Assembly: GCA_900312665.1 (NCBI GenBank) | Contig: ONZQ02000022.1 | Location: 205,061-269,060, forward strand | Reading direction: 5' to 3' | From: Cephalotrichum gorgonifer | Lineage: Eukaryota > Ascomycota > Sordariomycetes > Microascales > Microascaceae | Length of the DNA stretch: 64,000 nucleotides | Shown: positions 34,669 to 47,219 of the stretch, in pieces | Layout of the letters: the number at the start of each line of letters is the position of its first letter | Position numbering within the stretch: the stretch's first letter is position 1 | The notes under the pieces: model-generated | What the model saw: the letters and a program-made list of their open reading frames with translations, nothing else | What the model was told of the DNA's origin: nothing | Databases searched by the model: none | Program-made: the position numbers and the translations under genes

Positions 34669-37600
34669 TCAGTTCGAGTCCCAGTCCGAGCCCGAGTATG
34701 AGTCGGAATCGTCCGCAGTGCCCTTTTCTTCTTCCTCCCTCTTCGTCTTCCTCCGTCTCTGCTTCTCTTCATACTTGAAATCGTCGGATTTCCCATCATC
34801 GCCCGGGAACACGGCGGATATCTCCCAACCCTGTTGGGAAACGTCTATAGATACAGCTGGGTACAACTTTCCCCAGATGCGTCATATACCCGTCCTTATT
34901 TGACAGTATTAGCGACCCGCCCTTTTCAGCAGGACATTTTAACAGTGATGTGCGAAGTACTTACCGACAACCTCCCCGTTTTTCGTACAGAATGCATCAT
35001 TCCTTCTGAAATCCACGCCCCACCCAATAACATCGCCCTCTGTGTATGGTACACCGTGGCGAATGCCCCCTCTCCTTAGTTGTCCCCTTTTCGTAATAAT
35101 GTGTCCGTCACTGGAGCGGTAACCCCACGAGTTGGGCTCCTTACCGATTGTATTGCCCAGTTGGGCTGTGTCCTGGCAGAATCCAACAATGATGCACCTG
35201 GGAGTTGCTGTAAGCACTGTCCTTTATCTATGGGTTCATGGTGTGCATGCTGATGGAGCTTACCCCATGCTACCAGCCTTGACTATCTTGACCTCAAAGT
35301 AGTAGATATTATCCACAAAGAGGGGAAACATTGGGAAATCTGTTCTAGCGATTCCATGAGTACTCGAATGCCGGTGAATGGACTTGGCTCCGCCTATTTA
35401 GTCCAAACTGTAAGCATCATGCTATTTTCATTTTCTTGTGCCAACTTACCAACAGTGCGGAGAGTCGTTCCGTTAGACTCCAACTCCAGACCAGGGTGTT
35501 TGTCTTCCGGGTGCCAGCTAATCGGCAACTTCAGCTGGGGCGCGTCTGAGGTAGCGCCCGCCTCTCGCAGGATACTTTCCATGTCGGGGAACCTGTATAG
35601 ACCTGCGCTGTACAGCGGAGTCCACCCATCAGCCCCTGCATAGTCAGCATTTGCATCCTTTATCTTGAGGAGTTTCTTCAGTCCCTCCCCATTGTTTTAC
35701 GCAATTGCTCCGTGGAGAGCAATATTAATATGGTTGACAGTACCACTGCCGTATTTCTCCAAGGCCTCAATCAATATATCCAGCCTCTGTGCCCAGTCCC
35801 TACCCGCAGCCCAGAACAAGGGCCCACGACCCCGACAATCGACAATGGCCGGGTCTGCGCCACTCTTCAGGAGCCTCTCCACGACATCGGGATGTCTCGA
35901 CTGAGATGCCGCAATTGCCAGTGCTGTCTTGCCCTGATAATTCTGGGCGTTGAGGATTTTAGTTCCTACGAACCCCGATTGAAGAAGCCCGTCGACGGAG
36001 GCCTCCGTGTAGAATGCGTTGGCGATGATGAGAGGCATTTGAGCCATATATTCCACCCTGCTCATGTCGCGGAGTTTATCAAAAGGAGTATTGCACAGTA
36101 GGTAACTGACCGTCGGACTGTCGAACCCACTAAACATTGCATATGTCAAGGTAGACCGGCCGCGATCATCCATAGAGAGCAGATCAGCCCCTTCATTCGC
36201 CAGGAGCTCTAAGACATCGAGTCGACGGACGGCAGCTGCATGGATCGGCAATTTACCCTCAAATCCAGCTTTTGAAATGTCAGCTCCGTGTGCCAGCATG
36301 GCGCTGATGGTGCCAAAACTGACACCAGACATAATAGCTGTGTTCAAGGCGGTATCGAGGCCGCCGCTGTCAAGGTTCGCATTCGCTCCACGCTTCAGGC
36401 GTAACTTGATAATGTCTTCCTTTTTTTGGGCTGCCGCACTCCACAGAGCAGTTGGTTGTCCTTTCGTCTTGAAGTTAATGGCGGCCCCTTTGTCAAGGAG
36501 CAGGATGACTTTTTGACCGGCATCTTCTTTGCTCTCCACGGCGTAGCTCAACGGGGTCCTGTGACACCGGTCCTGCAGCGAATTGACGTGCGCGCCCTTA
36601 TTCAGGAGCCACTCGACCGCGCGGATGTTTCCCCGAGAACAGGCCGCATGGAGAGCAGCAAGACCATCTACGATCGCTTCGTTTACGTCAAGGTCCCAAC
36701 TGACGACCATTTCTGCCATTTCCTCTCTGAACTCCCTTGTAGTCAAACACTAGTGGAGGACGGAGGCGTAGATATCTCTGGCTTTTTCGGCGTACCTGTC
36801 CTTCATCTTCTTAGCGATACATTTTGCTTCGTAACGTTTGTCATACTCCACCGCGACGCGGAGGGCCGTGATTCCACGGGAGTCCTGGGCAAGGAGCTCT
36901 GCTCCATTCTTGACAAGAAGTCGGAAGATTTCAGAAGTGTTCGAAAGTCTAATTGCCGTGAACAGCGGCGAGATCTCAACTGCACGCGCCCCATTTGGAT
37001 TGGCGCCAGCCCCTAACAGGAATTTGACACCTTCAACGTCGTTCCACCAGCTGGCCATACCCAGCGGCGTCCTACCTCCGTTGTTAAGAGCATTTAGGTC
37101 GACGCCGTGTTTCACCATCAACGCCATGATATCTGGACGATCAAATGCGACATGAAGAATATTCGAACCTTCTGCATCCTGTGTCTTGACGTCTGGCTTC
37201 GGTGTGGAGTTCAAAAGCTCTTCAACTACGCCAGTACACCCAAGATATGCAGCCCAAAACAAAGGAGTCTGTCCATCCTTGTTCTTTCCGTCAATTGTCG
37301 CACCAGCGTTGAGAAGAAGCTTGACCGCTTCTGCACTCCTTGCATAGTGCAGGACAGTATCACCGGTCGGGCTATTCTGAACCTTGATGTCGAAAAGTCG
37401 CTTCTGGAGAAGAACCTCAACGCCTTCCAAAAATTCGTACTCGATTACCCTGTCCAAGAGTGTGGCGCCGGCGTTATCTTTGCCGTTGCATTCCCAACCC
37501 CTTTTCAAGCAGAAGCCGTAGGATGGCCTTGCTTTTTGGCACACAAGCAGCGAGAAGTGGCGACCCACCTCGAACGCTTTTCCACGTCCTGCGGTGTTTT

Positions 37601-39108
37601 CGAGGAGTCGAATAAACTCCTCGACATCTTCGACTTTTCCCCTCTTCACCACAAGGTCAAAAGCCGTCAACCCTGTTTCATCTTCTATCCAGATGTCGTC
37701 CATCAATGCGCACAATCTTTTCACCACTGCAAAGTGCCCGTGATTTGCAGCAAGGTGCAATGCCGTCCTCTGACATTTATTTTCGGCCCTCTTGTACTTA
37801 GTCCCGTTCAGAGCAAAGAACTGGTCTTCCGGGCGCCCCGCATCCTCCCTTGTAGCAAGTTCGTCTTTGCTTGAGCTTGCGACCCCCTGGTGCTGCTTGT
37901 GTTGCCTTGAATAGTAAACATCAAATTCGGGAGGCCCAGGTGCCCCTCTCGTGCTGCAATATGGAAATGAGATAGGCCAAGATTATTCGTGGCTTAGATG
38001 AGGCTGGAAGCGCCAAGGGTGTTCTGAAGAAGTCTCTGGGCTTCGCTGCTATCGCCGCATGCGACTGCCATGTGCAGGTGTGTGTTTCCATCTTGTCTTG
38101 GTTAGATCATCGTTCAGAAGCGGTATCGGGGTCGTCAAAGCTCAACTCACTATTTATGGCCGCAATGATCTGCCCCCGAGCCTGTTCCGCAACGGGTTCC
38201 CCCTTTACAAATTTCCAGAGCTCCGCATGCGTACACTCGAACTCGAAGGTTATTTCATCCGGGCTGCGATGCATGGGATCCTCGAAATCTCGGTCACGCT
38301 TGAGCATCAAGTTAGCACAACGGCTTTGTCTCTGGCAAGAGAATGACTTACACTTGACTGTTTGCTTGGCTCATGGAAGGTGATGACACTAAATCTAGAA
38401 TAAGAGATTGTTCTGAAAGTTTGGCGAACGTCCTTCAGTTCTTCGGCCAAGCGGTGCGAGAGATCCCGTCCGTGGGCTGGGAGCGAACCGGAGAGCGAAA
38501 GGAGACGTTTTTCGAGATATTCCCCTTCGTGGCGGTATCCAAGGTGCTCCTAGAAATATCTAGTAGTAAGATGTTAGCGTCAGTGGATATAATGTCACAC
38601 CGCAAGATAGACCTTACAACGGCTGAAGTATGCGTGGCTATTTTCCGGTACCGTGGCTCATTCGTCACCGATATGAGAGCCTACAAAGGTTAGTTCAGGT
38701 CATCTGGGCGAATTCGGATGCTCTTACTCGCTTCACAACAAAGGTGCCAAATCCATGGGCGACGAAGATGATTGGGCATATCTAGGGTGTGTTAGTACCC
38801 TAGTCTGTAGTAGATACACTCGTGTCCTGCTAAATTATCCGGCTTGCCTCTGAAGGGCCACGAGATTCCAAGATCTGCTCCAGTAGCACATTTGACCTTT
38901 CGCTCAAAGGTTTCTCGCCCTCTGGAGGCGTGTCAAGAAAGCCAAACTCAGTAATGAGGGAGTTCGGAAAATGTTGAGTGAAGTAGGCGCCGGGATGTCC
39001 GTCCTCATCTACTCGTGGAGAGGAAAATGATGAAACAAGAACTAGGCTAGTGAAGATACCATCAGCTATGGAGGTGAAGGTATCCAATATCGGGCAATTT
39101 TGGATCAA
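34669..39108 (-). pseudogene. alpha/beta hydrolase - ankyrin - SPRY gene, broken by several stops
   Basis: The minus strand from 39108 encodes a SesB-like hydrolase piece (HPGAYFTQHFPNSLITEFGF; nucleophile motif FVAHGFGTFVV), YLEKRLLSLSGSLPAHGRDL, THAELWKFVKGEP, then ten or more ankyrin repeats (37.9-35.6 kb; e.g. RTALHLAANHGHFAVVKRL) and a SPRY domain (IYYFEVKI, IIVGFCQDTAQLGN, GDVIGWGVDFRRNDAFCTKN), ending at 34669 in an acidic tail. Plausible introns exist (e.g. in the SPRY part, GTAAGC..CCCAG). In-frame stops interrupt it at 38830-38832 (TAG), 37994-37996 (TAA), 36750-36752 (TAG) and 35697-35699 (TAA); each is CAG or CAA after one C-to-T change and the protein resumes in frame. A frame change near 38550 is also seen. 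It is unlikely to give a full product, although the ankyrin blocks are long open frames. Confidence 0.72.
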
Positions 39109-39965
39109 CCTACTGGACAGGGCCTTCCATGGATGAGTATTCGAGGTAGTACACAGAAATTGGGAACGAAAAGTGATACAAAATCGTAGGGACTATTCTT
39201 TCATGCGAGGGACGGAGTGAAACAGCTTTATATCCGATTCCCGGTCGTAGATATACGGAAAATGATATACGCGGTTAGAGACAGAACAAAGGCGACTGCA
39301 AGACTCGGGTGAGGGAATGGCTGTGGAATACATTCCTTAGACGCGGCCGCGCCTTTCAGAGCATCTCTTACAAGTATTACACCTGACGTAGGCACGGCCC
39401 GGCTTCTTTGTCCGGAAGCAGACGCGTGATGCAACACCACACGGGCGGCTCGATATCTCAGGGCACGCGGGACGAAGGTGATGCCAAGGTCCTTGATATG
39501 TCTATCTGTACAGAGGAGTAACGTGACTGGCCGTCAATGGCGTCCTAAGATTTCCCATGCTAGGAACTGTATTGAAATAGCATGTGCTGGGAAAAATACC
39601 AAATATAGACGAGCTCCACCTTAGTGAGAATGTGGGAAAGTCATTCGGGGCTTTTGCCAGTACGTCGGGAGCCAGGGCCCGTTGAACGGTATCACTTGAG
39701 GTATGAACGTGTAGTACCTGAGAGGTAACTACCATAATCTAGAATTAGCGAGAATTGATCCATTGCGTCACAAGCGCTTTTCAGTTAACTAGGTAATGGT
39801 GTTTATCATACTAATTACTTCTCAGAGAAGCAATGGTTTGAGGTAAGGACTATTCTCCAAGTACTATTGATAGAGGCTTTATGTTCAACAGGGTGGAATA
39901 GATCGTTAATACTGAAAGACTAAAGGGCAATAAAACTGATAGGCTGTAGCTGTGCTAAGCGAATC
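39109..39965. other. intergenic region, nothing seen
   Basis: No supported gene. The missing first exon of the broken hydrolase-ankyrin-SPRY gene, if any, would lie at its left end. Confidence 0.35.
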
Positions 39966-41057
39966 TCACATCTTCTCAAGAAGACGCTCCAAAGCGTCAG
40001 AGGTATACTTCAATGCAAGACTCAGGTGTGTTTCGCCTTGGACAACCCGGAAATCCGGACGAGAGCCGAGACTCGCGGCGATCGCCTCACCCATCTGTAT
40101 GGGTACGTTGGTGTCGTGCCTACTGTACCACAGCTGAATGGGTATAGACGAGCGGATGTCCTCTAGACGGAACCCCCAATCGCTCGTCAAGACCCGCCCG
40201 TCCTCCATGAACCCATCCGCCCCCTGCCTGTAATGCTCCCGATAGGAGTCGAGCATCACCGTGAGAAGTTCAGGGTTGCTGAGGATGCGATTATCCGTGG
40301 GATTGCCACGGAACCAACCGCGCGACGACTCCCCCGATAGCTTCTTGGTCGCGGCGTCGACAATCTTCTCGTTCGGTATGCGCCGCAGCACTTTAACCAC
40401 TTCGTTCTGGAACCAACGCATGAGACGCGGGAAGTACATCAAGCCGTTGAACATCAACCAGTTGCTCCAGCTCATGCCCTTGGTGCCCATCTCAATCGGG
40501 CCCATGCCGCAAACGACGGAGACGCTCTTGAGGTTCTCTTCTGGCAATGAATAGGCACATGCAAGTGCGTAGGGCCCGCCTCCCGAAAGACCGATGATGC
40601 CGTAAGATTTGATGTCCAGATGCTCCGCAAGGTCGCGAATATCGTCCGCGTGATCCAGCAGCTTGCGACCGGGCTGCGGGGAGCTGATTCCGATGCCGGG
40701 CCTTTCCACGGCGACGATCCTGGCTCCCAGCTTCTTCGCAGGCTCGTCGAAGAAACGGCCGGAAACCCGAGAGCCGGGGAATCCGTGCAAATAGAATATG
40801 GTCGGGCCACTCTGGGCGCCAAAACATGCGAAACCGATTTTTCGCCCATCGGGCGAGACGAAATGCTGGGAGGTTGGGTCCTCGTCTGAGCCGAGTGCAT
40901 CGTCAGGTGTATCGCGCTCCTCTGATGATTTCGCCGGGAGTAGGGGGGAAGAGACTCCAAAGCGGGAGGTGAAGTCAAAGAGGGCTAAGCCTAGATGGAA
41001 ACCCTGCTGCCGGGCAGCGTTGAGCCCTACGGTAAGAATTTGTGCTATTTGTTCCAT
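39966..41057 (-). CDS. alpha/beta hydrolase-fold protein
   Basis: Single exon, 363 residues. The core begins after about 60 residues with DGRKIGFACFGAQSGPTIFY, then the oxyanion-hole motif LHGFPGSR, the GIGISSPQPGRKLLD loop, the nucleophile elbow IGLSGGGPYALACA (Ser), a cap domain, the acid-bearing WYSRHDTNVP (Asp) and the catalytic histidine in QGETHLSL. All three catalytic residues are present, so it should be active as an esterase, lipase or related hydrolase; substrate unknown. No signal peptide. It is unrelated to the nearby broken hydrolase fragments at the level of motifs (GLSGGG versus AHGFGT). Confidence 0.88.
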   Translation of the reverse strand: MEQIAQILTVGLNAARQQGFHLGLALFDFTSRFGVSSPLLPAKSSEERDTPDDALGSDEDPTSQHFVSPDGRKIGFACFGAQSGPTIFYLHGFPGSRVSGRFFDEPAKKLGARIVAVERPGIGISSPQPGRKLLDHADDIRDLAEHLDIKSYGIIGLSGGGPYALACAYSLPEENLKSVSVVCGMGPIEMGTKGMSWSNWLMFNGLMYFPRLMRWFQNEVVKVLRRIPNEKIVDAATKKLSGESSRGWFRGNPTDNRILSNPELLTVMLDSYREHYRQGADGFMEDGRVLTSDWGFRLEDIRSSIPIQLWYSRHDTNVPIQMGEAIAASLGSRPDFRVVQGETHLSLALKYTSDALERLLEKM

Positions 41058-43275
41058 GATTTGAGATGTTGGAAGTAAACGGAGGTATTAGAATGTCCTC
41101 TGCGAATGGATCCTGTGTGAATGGAGGTATGCAGCATCGGGCGGTCTGTTCAACTACGGATAAATAGACACGGGTCGCTTGGGGCTGGGGGGAGGAGAGG
41201 TGTGTCCCTGGGGTGTGTGATTATATGTATGGAGGTAAAAAGTAACAGGGCGGGCTGTCTTCCCATTGGCCACCAAACCGAGTGAAACACTTTGTCGTGT
41301 TGTGATTGGGCTTGGAAGAGAACGCCGAAAGAATTGGCAGTTGCCTAATCCTTAATATGCATGCTGACAAGGGCCTCATTCGCGGAACTTCCGCAAACAC
41401 TTATGTTTTCCCAATTGATATCCCGTTTACTGTTGCCCATAGACAGAGATAGCCACAACGCGTGAGATGCGGAAACTTCTTCTACTGCCCTCAACAGGTT
41501 ATACAGGGTTGTTCCCTTGGGGCGTGAGCAGCAGGCGAGTGTCGAGTCTCGATTATTGCTGGCAGATTGGCAGGAGCACGAAATCTTATTAACCGGGCTG
41601 TTTGGCTAAAGGGTCAGGAATAGCAGGGGATTGAATATTATAAGGCGAGAATGTGCAGATTGAGAATCGAAAAGCATCATTAAAATCGAACCCGTGTTAT
41701 TCACTACGACGGCGTTTTCAGAGATCCAACCTAGGGGTTGGTCTCAGCTGCGAGATGAAACTGAGCGCAAGGGTCTTATTATCGCCTGGTGGTACGAATA
41801 TTGAGGGGAAGAGGTCCAATGCGTGTCCATTTCAGTCCCAAGCGCCGTGGGATAGGGGGTGATTCCCTTTAGATTCGACGAAAGGACATTGTTATATGTC
41901 GACGACCGGTTGGCGTGCTGAAGTCGTATTAGTGCCATCTCTCCCAAAAGTCCAATCGCCCTTGACTGCGTTGAAACCTCCGACCACAAGTTTCCACTCC
42001 ATTGTTTCAGCCAGGATCAAAACATTTTAAAGATGACACATCTGAGGGGAACCCACCTCTAAATCTAAATTTAAACCTCGTTCCGAAAGGTGGGTCGCCT
42101 GGACCGGTGATGGGTGCCCCCGCCCCAGCGAACACTCCTCGGGATGGTCAGAGAAGCCGGACGGGCTCACCGTGGTAGGTCACTCCTAAGGTCGAAAACA
42201 TCGAAGATGTTGGCGAGGCCCAGGTTTCTAGGTGTCCTGGGAGGCTCAGAGCCCGCCAGTCCCAGATCACTTCTCTAAGTGAGCGAAGTGTCCGCGATGA
42301 ACGACAGCGTTGATCTAAGTGTAGTTATCGAGCGACGAAAAGTTTGAACTATCCAAAAGCCGGATTCATCCAGGGAGGCGAAGTTTACCAAACACTGATG
42401 GCGGAGTCACCAGTCAACGGATCGGAGAGCCACCCGACCACTGCAACAACCTCGGGACATTTCCTTACCTGCGACTAAATGCCGAAGATAGAGACACTAA
42501 GCATTTGACAGATCTGCAAGATTCAGGCTTAAATGCGACGAGTTATAACCACTGACGATATCTACACATCCCCTGACGGGAAGGGCCGACGTTTGGGGCT
42601 GAGTCGTCTAAATTTAGAAGTGAAACATCAGGAGAAATACTCGCCCCCAACAACCGCTCGGAGATTTTGCAGATCTAACCCTAAATCGACCTCAAGAATG
42701 GGGGCGATCTACGATGGCCCACCTTCTAGAATCACTCGCGTATCTCTGGCTCCTAGTCCCGGCATCCCCTATGTGTCTCAACGGCAACAGCTGGGTGGCA
42801 TTCGTCCTACCTCCGTGAGGATTTGATACCTACCGCGATCTGGAGTAACGATGATCTACGGGATCTGGCCCCATCTGTAACTCCCCGACGCCCAGGAGTA
42901 GAGGTGCAAAGGGATATACCCGGGCCCCACCTCCCATGGTCGCGTGCTCACCTGCCCTTCTTGGCTTTCTTTTTAGGAGCGGATTTCCTCAGCTCTTCTA
43001 TTCCTCTTAGGTCTTGCCAGGTCGTTTTTCTTTCTCGCTTGTGTTTATTATTGTGCTTCAGTCGATCCGGTATCGTCTTCCATCCCCAGTTGTGCTGGCA
43101 CAACGCGTCGCCCTTCTCCCCCCCTTTCCCCCTCTTCCTTTTTACCCCCCCCTTCTTACCTCAGGAGCCACCCCCCCTCTCAGGAGCCAAAGCCCCCCTT
43201 CTCGGAAGCCAAGGCTGTAATCGGAAAATTCGGTCGGAGAACATAGTGTCTGGCAAGTCCCCCGAGGATCCCACC
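41058..43275. other. long intergenic region, no supported gene
   Basis: About 2.2 kb without a convincing coding frame. Frames at 42533-42826 and 42823-43488 have low-complexity, Pro/Phe-rich translations without domains. A strongly pyrimidine-rich tract (about 42945-43190) precedes the phosphate permease ATG, as in many fungal leaders. Confidence 0.4.
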
Positions 43276-45312
43276 ATGCCTCTTCACCAATTCGACTACC
43301 TATTTGTTATTGGAACCATCTTCGTCGTTCTCAATGCCTGGAACATCGGTAAGTTTGGGATCGTCGCCTCCGTCCTATCTCGTCCTCCCAGAACAACTTT
43401 CAGACATACCCTAACCCGTAACGTCGCATTCCAGGAGCGAACGATGTCGCCAACGCGTGGGCCTCGGCCGTGGCCTCCCTCTCGATAAGCTACATCGGCG
43501 CCATGTCCGTCGCCAGCGTCATGGAGTTCTCCGGAGCCGTGTTCGCAGGCGCAGGCGTGACAGACACGATTCGCAACGGCATCATCGACACAGCGCAGTT
43601 CGCCGACAACCCCCCGCTGTTGATGCTGGGTATGGTGTGTGCTGTCACGGCCTCGGCGCTATGCCTCACCATCGCGACCAAAGTGGGCATGCCCGTCTCC
43701 TCCACGCATACCCTCATCGGCGGGCTGATGGGGTTCGGCATTGCTGCTCTGGGCACCGGTGCCGTCAAGTGGGTTGCAGATGAGCCTGGCGTCGCGGCGA
43801 TAAGCAGTGGAGTTGTGCAGGTATGTTCTTCATAGCAGTCCATGTTGTGCCATGCTCTCGTGACTTGCATGGGTGCTGACCGAGATGCTATGTGCAAGGT
43901 ATTCATAACGTGGGTCATTGCGCCTTGTCTCGCCGGCGTCTTCGCGGCGCTGATCTTCACCATCACCAAGTTCACCGTTCTTCTCCGCCAGAGGCCCGAG
44001 ATGAAGGGCCTTGTGCTCTTCCCTGTCTACTTCTCGGCAACAGGTTCTCTCATCGCCCTTCTCCTCCTCTCAAAGGGCGGCACCATCAAGGTCGCCGACG
44101 AGCAGGTTCCCGCCGTCGTCATCGGCATCGGTCTTGGCACAGGTGGCTTAGTCGCGTTGACTCTGGTGCCTTGGCTGTACCGCACCGCTATCCTGGATGA
44201 TTGGCAGCTCAAGTGGTACGATATGTGGAAGGGGCCTTTCCTCCTTCGCCGTGGGCCGGTGCCTCCGAACCCAAGCGAATCGTCTGTTCCCGCCGAAAGG
44301 CCGCGTCCACTCAGTCTCAACCTCCACTCCCGCCAAAACTCCAGCGACATAGAGAGCAACGTAGTTAAGGACGAGGTCACGCCGGTTGTGACCGAGGTGG
44401 TCCCCCACAAGTCATTGATAGGACCGAAGCCCGATGGCCCATGGCATAGCAAAGAGCTTTTGTGGTGGGCCGTCAAATTCGCCGTGCTCCATGGCGTTGA
44501 CAAGGACGTCGTAAACTTGCAGAACGAAGGCGACGGTTCCCTGAGCAAGAATATCAACGAAATGCATGCCCGGTCGGTGCAATACGATGCCAAAGCGGAA
44601 CACTTGTTCAAGTTCCTTCAAGTTTTGACCTCGGCTACGGCTTCATTTGCCCACGGAGCTAACGACGTATCGAAGTAAGTTGCGCTGCTTACATTGCGTG
44701 CATGTACCGTCTCTTTTGTTTACTCATGATGCTGATTGGGACGAACGTCAATAGCGCGATTGGGCCCTACACAACAATCTTCGAGATTTGGAGGGACGGC
44801 AAACTGTCTACTAGTAGCGAAATCCCAACATGGATTCTGTAAGTCGCCGCCGACTTACCAACATAGACATGCAGTGAAAGGCTAACGGAATACTGGCAGC
44901 GTCGGTGCTGGCTTCGGTATAGTGGTCGGTCTTTGGACATACGGCTATAATATCATGAAGAACCTTGGTAATAAGCTCACGCTCCTTTCGCCGTCCCGTG
45001 GGTTCTCCATCGACGTGGGCAGCGCAACCACGGTGATTTTGGCGACCAAGCTTGGTAAGCTACTACCTCAGTCATAAAAATGCGGCCAAATTTCTGCTCG
45101 TATAGATGCTTACTAGACTTCCAGGGCTTCCGGTCTCCACTACGCAGTGTATCACTGGTGCTACTGTAGGAGTTGGACTTTGTAACGGCGACTGGAGGTC
45201 TATCAACTGGCGTATAATAGCTTTTATCTACTCCGGCTGGATTTTCACCCTGCCTGTGGCGGCGACTCTCTCGGGAGCTCTGATGGGCTTTATTATTAAT
45301 GCCCCTCAGTAG
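43276..45312 (+). CDS. PHO89: PHO89-type sodium/phosphate symporter (PiT family)
   Basis: High-affinity inorganic phosphate uptake at the plasma membrane. Six exons: 43276-43348, 43435-43820, 43899-44674, 44755-44838, 44900-45054, 45125-45312; every junction is in frame; 553 residues. The duplicated PiT signature is seen in both halves: NIGANDVANAWA (near residue 23, split by intron 1) and FAHGANDVSNAIGP (split by intron 3), with VGMPVSSTHTLIGG and LPVSTTQCITGATVG as the matching GxxxSTT segments. Hydrophobic helices flank a central hydrophilic loop of about 130 residues rich in Ser and Pro. Fungal homologues are induced by phosphate starvation; no clear CACGTG box was found in the immediate upstream sequence. 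Confidence 0.94.
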
Positions 45313-45649
45313 GTCTGTACGGGAGCCTATAGACTTAAAAGACAATTGGGATCTCATCCCGATGGCTGGATTTGGAGAAAAGTGGTTTCGACAATCCTTG
45401 ACCTCGTGAGATTCTGGGTGAGGGGTGGTAAGAATAGGACAATAGAATACCTCAAGCCCACTACAGAGTCCCTCTGTCGGTAGAACTCTAACCGTGACTG
45501 GCGAACGTGAGATCCTCATTTGGATTGAATTTAAGTTCTCAATAATAACTCTTAGGTACCATACAAAGGAAGCCAGCTAGGTGGTAGGACCAATTAAGAA
45601 GCAGCGAACAATACTCCGGCATGGATAAGAACTCTCATTATACATCACT
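45313..45649. other. short intergenic region between convergent genes
   Basis: 3' flanks of the phosphate permease (plus) and the MocA oxidoreductase (minus); nothing else seen. Confidence 0.4.
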
Positions 45650-46910
45650 CTACTCTAACGGCTCAACATCCAACCAGGACCTGCTCTGCCAACTCTTCTC
45701 AGCCAATTCTGTTAGCTGAACCCCCCTCGCCCCCTCGAGTAGCGTCCACGTAAACGGCTCGTCCTTGACGACATGCTTCAGGAACAGCTCCCACTGAACC
45801 TTGAAGGCGTTGTCGAATAGCTGCCAGTCCGGGACACGAGACCATCCGTCGCTGTATTTGATTGTCGAATCGACGTCGGGATTCCAGGTCGGCCGGGGCG
45901 TTTGACTTTCGTGTTGGACGACGCAGTCCCTGTACATAGGCATTAGTAAAGATATCGGACGTATACAGGAAGAATCCCCCCGATCCCACTGTGCCATTTT
46001 CTGGCTATCTGGTTTCTCTCAAAACATACCTCAGGCCTGCAACTGCACTTCCCTTGGTACCGTCGACTTGGATGGACAGCAAATCGTCCCGACGGACACG
46101 AACACACCAAGACGAATTAAAATGAGCAATAATCCCATTCTTCAGCTCAAAGGTGGCGTAGGCGGAGTCATCCGCCGTGCACTTATACGTTTTTCCACTC
46201 TCGTCAACACGCTCCTTGACATGCGTGGCCCCCAAACAGGTGAGAGACTTGATCTCCCCGAATAGGTTCTGAATGACGTATTGCCAGTGGCACAGCATGT
46301 CGCTTATGATGCCCCCGTCCTCCTCCTTCTTGTAGTTCCAACTAGGCCGCTGCGGCGCCGCGGGGCCTTTGCCGTCGAAGACCCAGTATCCGAACTCCCC
46401 GCGCACGGACAATATCTCCCCGAAGAACCCTGTGTCGATGAGGGACTTTAGCTTGACGAGGCCGGGGAGCCACAGCTTGTCCTGCACCACGCCATTCTTA
46501 ACGCCTGCGGCCACGGCGCTCCGGTACATTTCGAGAGCCTCCGCCGTGTTGACGGCGGTAGGCTTCTCGCAGTAGACATGCTTGCCCCTCGCAATGGCCT
46601 CCTTGACAGCCTCGTACCGCTGGCCCGTCGTCTGGGCGTCGAAGTAGATGATGTTATTGGGATCCTCGAACGCGGCGTTGAGATCGGTGGTCCATTTCTC
46701 TATCCCATGGGCTGTGGCTAGGCCTTGCAGCTTGGCGGGATTTCGGCCGACGAGGGTGGGTTCCGGGATGATGATTTCGCCGTCCGAGGTCTTGATACCG
46801 CCTTGTTCGCGGATGGCGCAGATGGAGCGGATTAGATGTTGGTTTGTTCCCATGCGGCCTGTCACGCCGTTCATGATGATGCCAACACGGTGGGTCTTGA
46901 CAGTTGCCAT
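45650..46910 (-). CDS. Gfo/Idh/MocA family NAD(P)-dependent oxidoreductase
   Basis: Two exons: 46910-46030 and 45929-45650 (intron 45930-46029, phase 2); 386 residues. The Rossmann part begins VGIIMNGVTGRMGTNQHLIR; the cofactor/catalytic signature is ARGKHVYCEKPTAVN (the EKP motif typical of the family), followed by the substrate-domain motif GGIISDMLCHWQYVIQ with the aspartate and histidine expected at the active site. Family members oxidise sugar, inositol or sugar-acid substrates. The gene is divergent from the 3-dehydroquinase gene and shares a promoter with TTGGGG boxes, which suggests a role in the same catabolic pathway. Exact substrate unknown. Confidence 0.88.
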
Positions 46911-47150
46911 GTTGATTGATTTGAAGTGGCTGATCTGGTTATACCAGATAAAGGAGTGATAGGTTAAAGAAAATCCAATTGCGATGGCCAGCTAGTACGA
47001 GGTTTTACAACACTCACCGGGCCTAAAGTAAGTGTCTCAATCGCGTTTTATGGGTTCATTTCGGCACAAGGACGACCAATGTTAAGCAACAAACAGTCTT
47101 TCAGCGTCAATAGCTCGGCCTTGGGTACCGAGATCACGAGTCAGTTCCGA

Positions 47151-47219
47151 CCCCAAACTTGCCCGCAGTCCCAGTCGCATGTAACCGGCCCAGTGTGCCG
47201 GTTGGGGGTGGGGTTGGGG
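47151..47219. promoter_or_regulatory. TTGGGG/CCCCAA boxes in the MocA - dehydroquinase divergent promoter
   Basis: CCCCAA at 47151-47156 and TTGGGG at 47202-47207 and 47214-47219 lie between the two divergent start codons (46910 and 47518). They match the TTGGRG site of Adr1-type C2H2 regulators; see the regulator at 53227-56261. Binding is inferred. Confidence 0.45.

Noticed and set aside
36750..36795. An intron (GTACGCC..CACTAG) that could remove the TAG in the ankyrin gene
   Set aside because: Splicing there leads directly to a TGA in the next codons, whereas reading through the TAG restores the ankyrin frame; a mutation is the simpler explanation.
42533..43488. Two plus-strand frames (97 and 221 codons) before the phosphate permease
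   Set aside because: Pro/Phe/Ser-rich translation of a pyrimidine tract; the second overlaps exon 1 of the permease in another frame.
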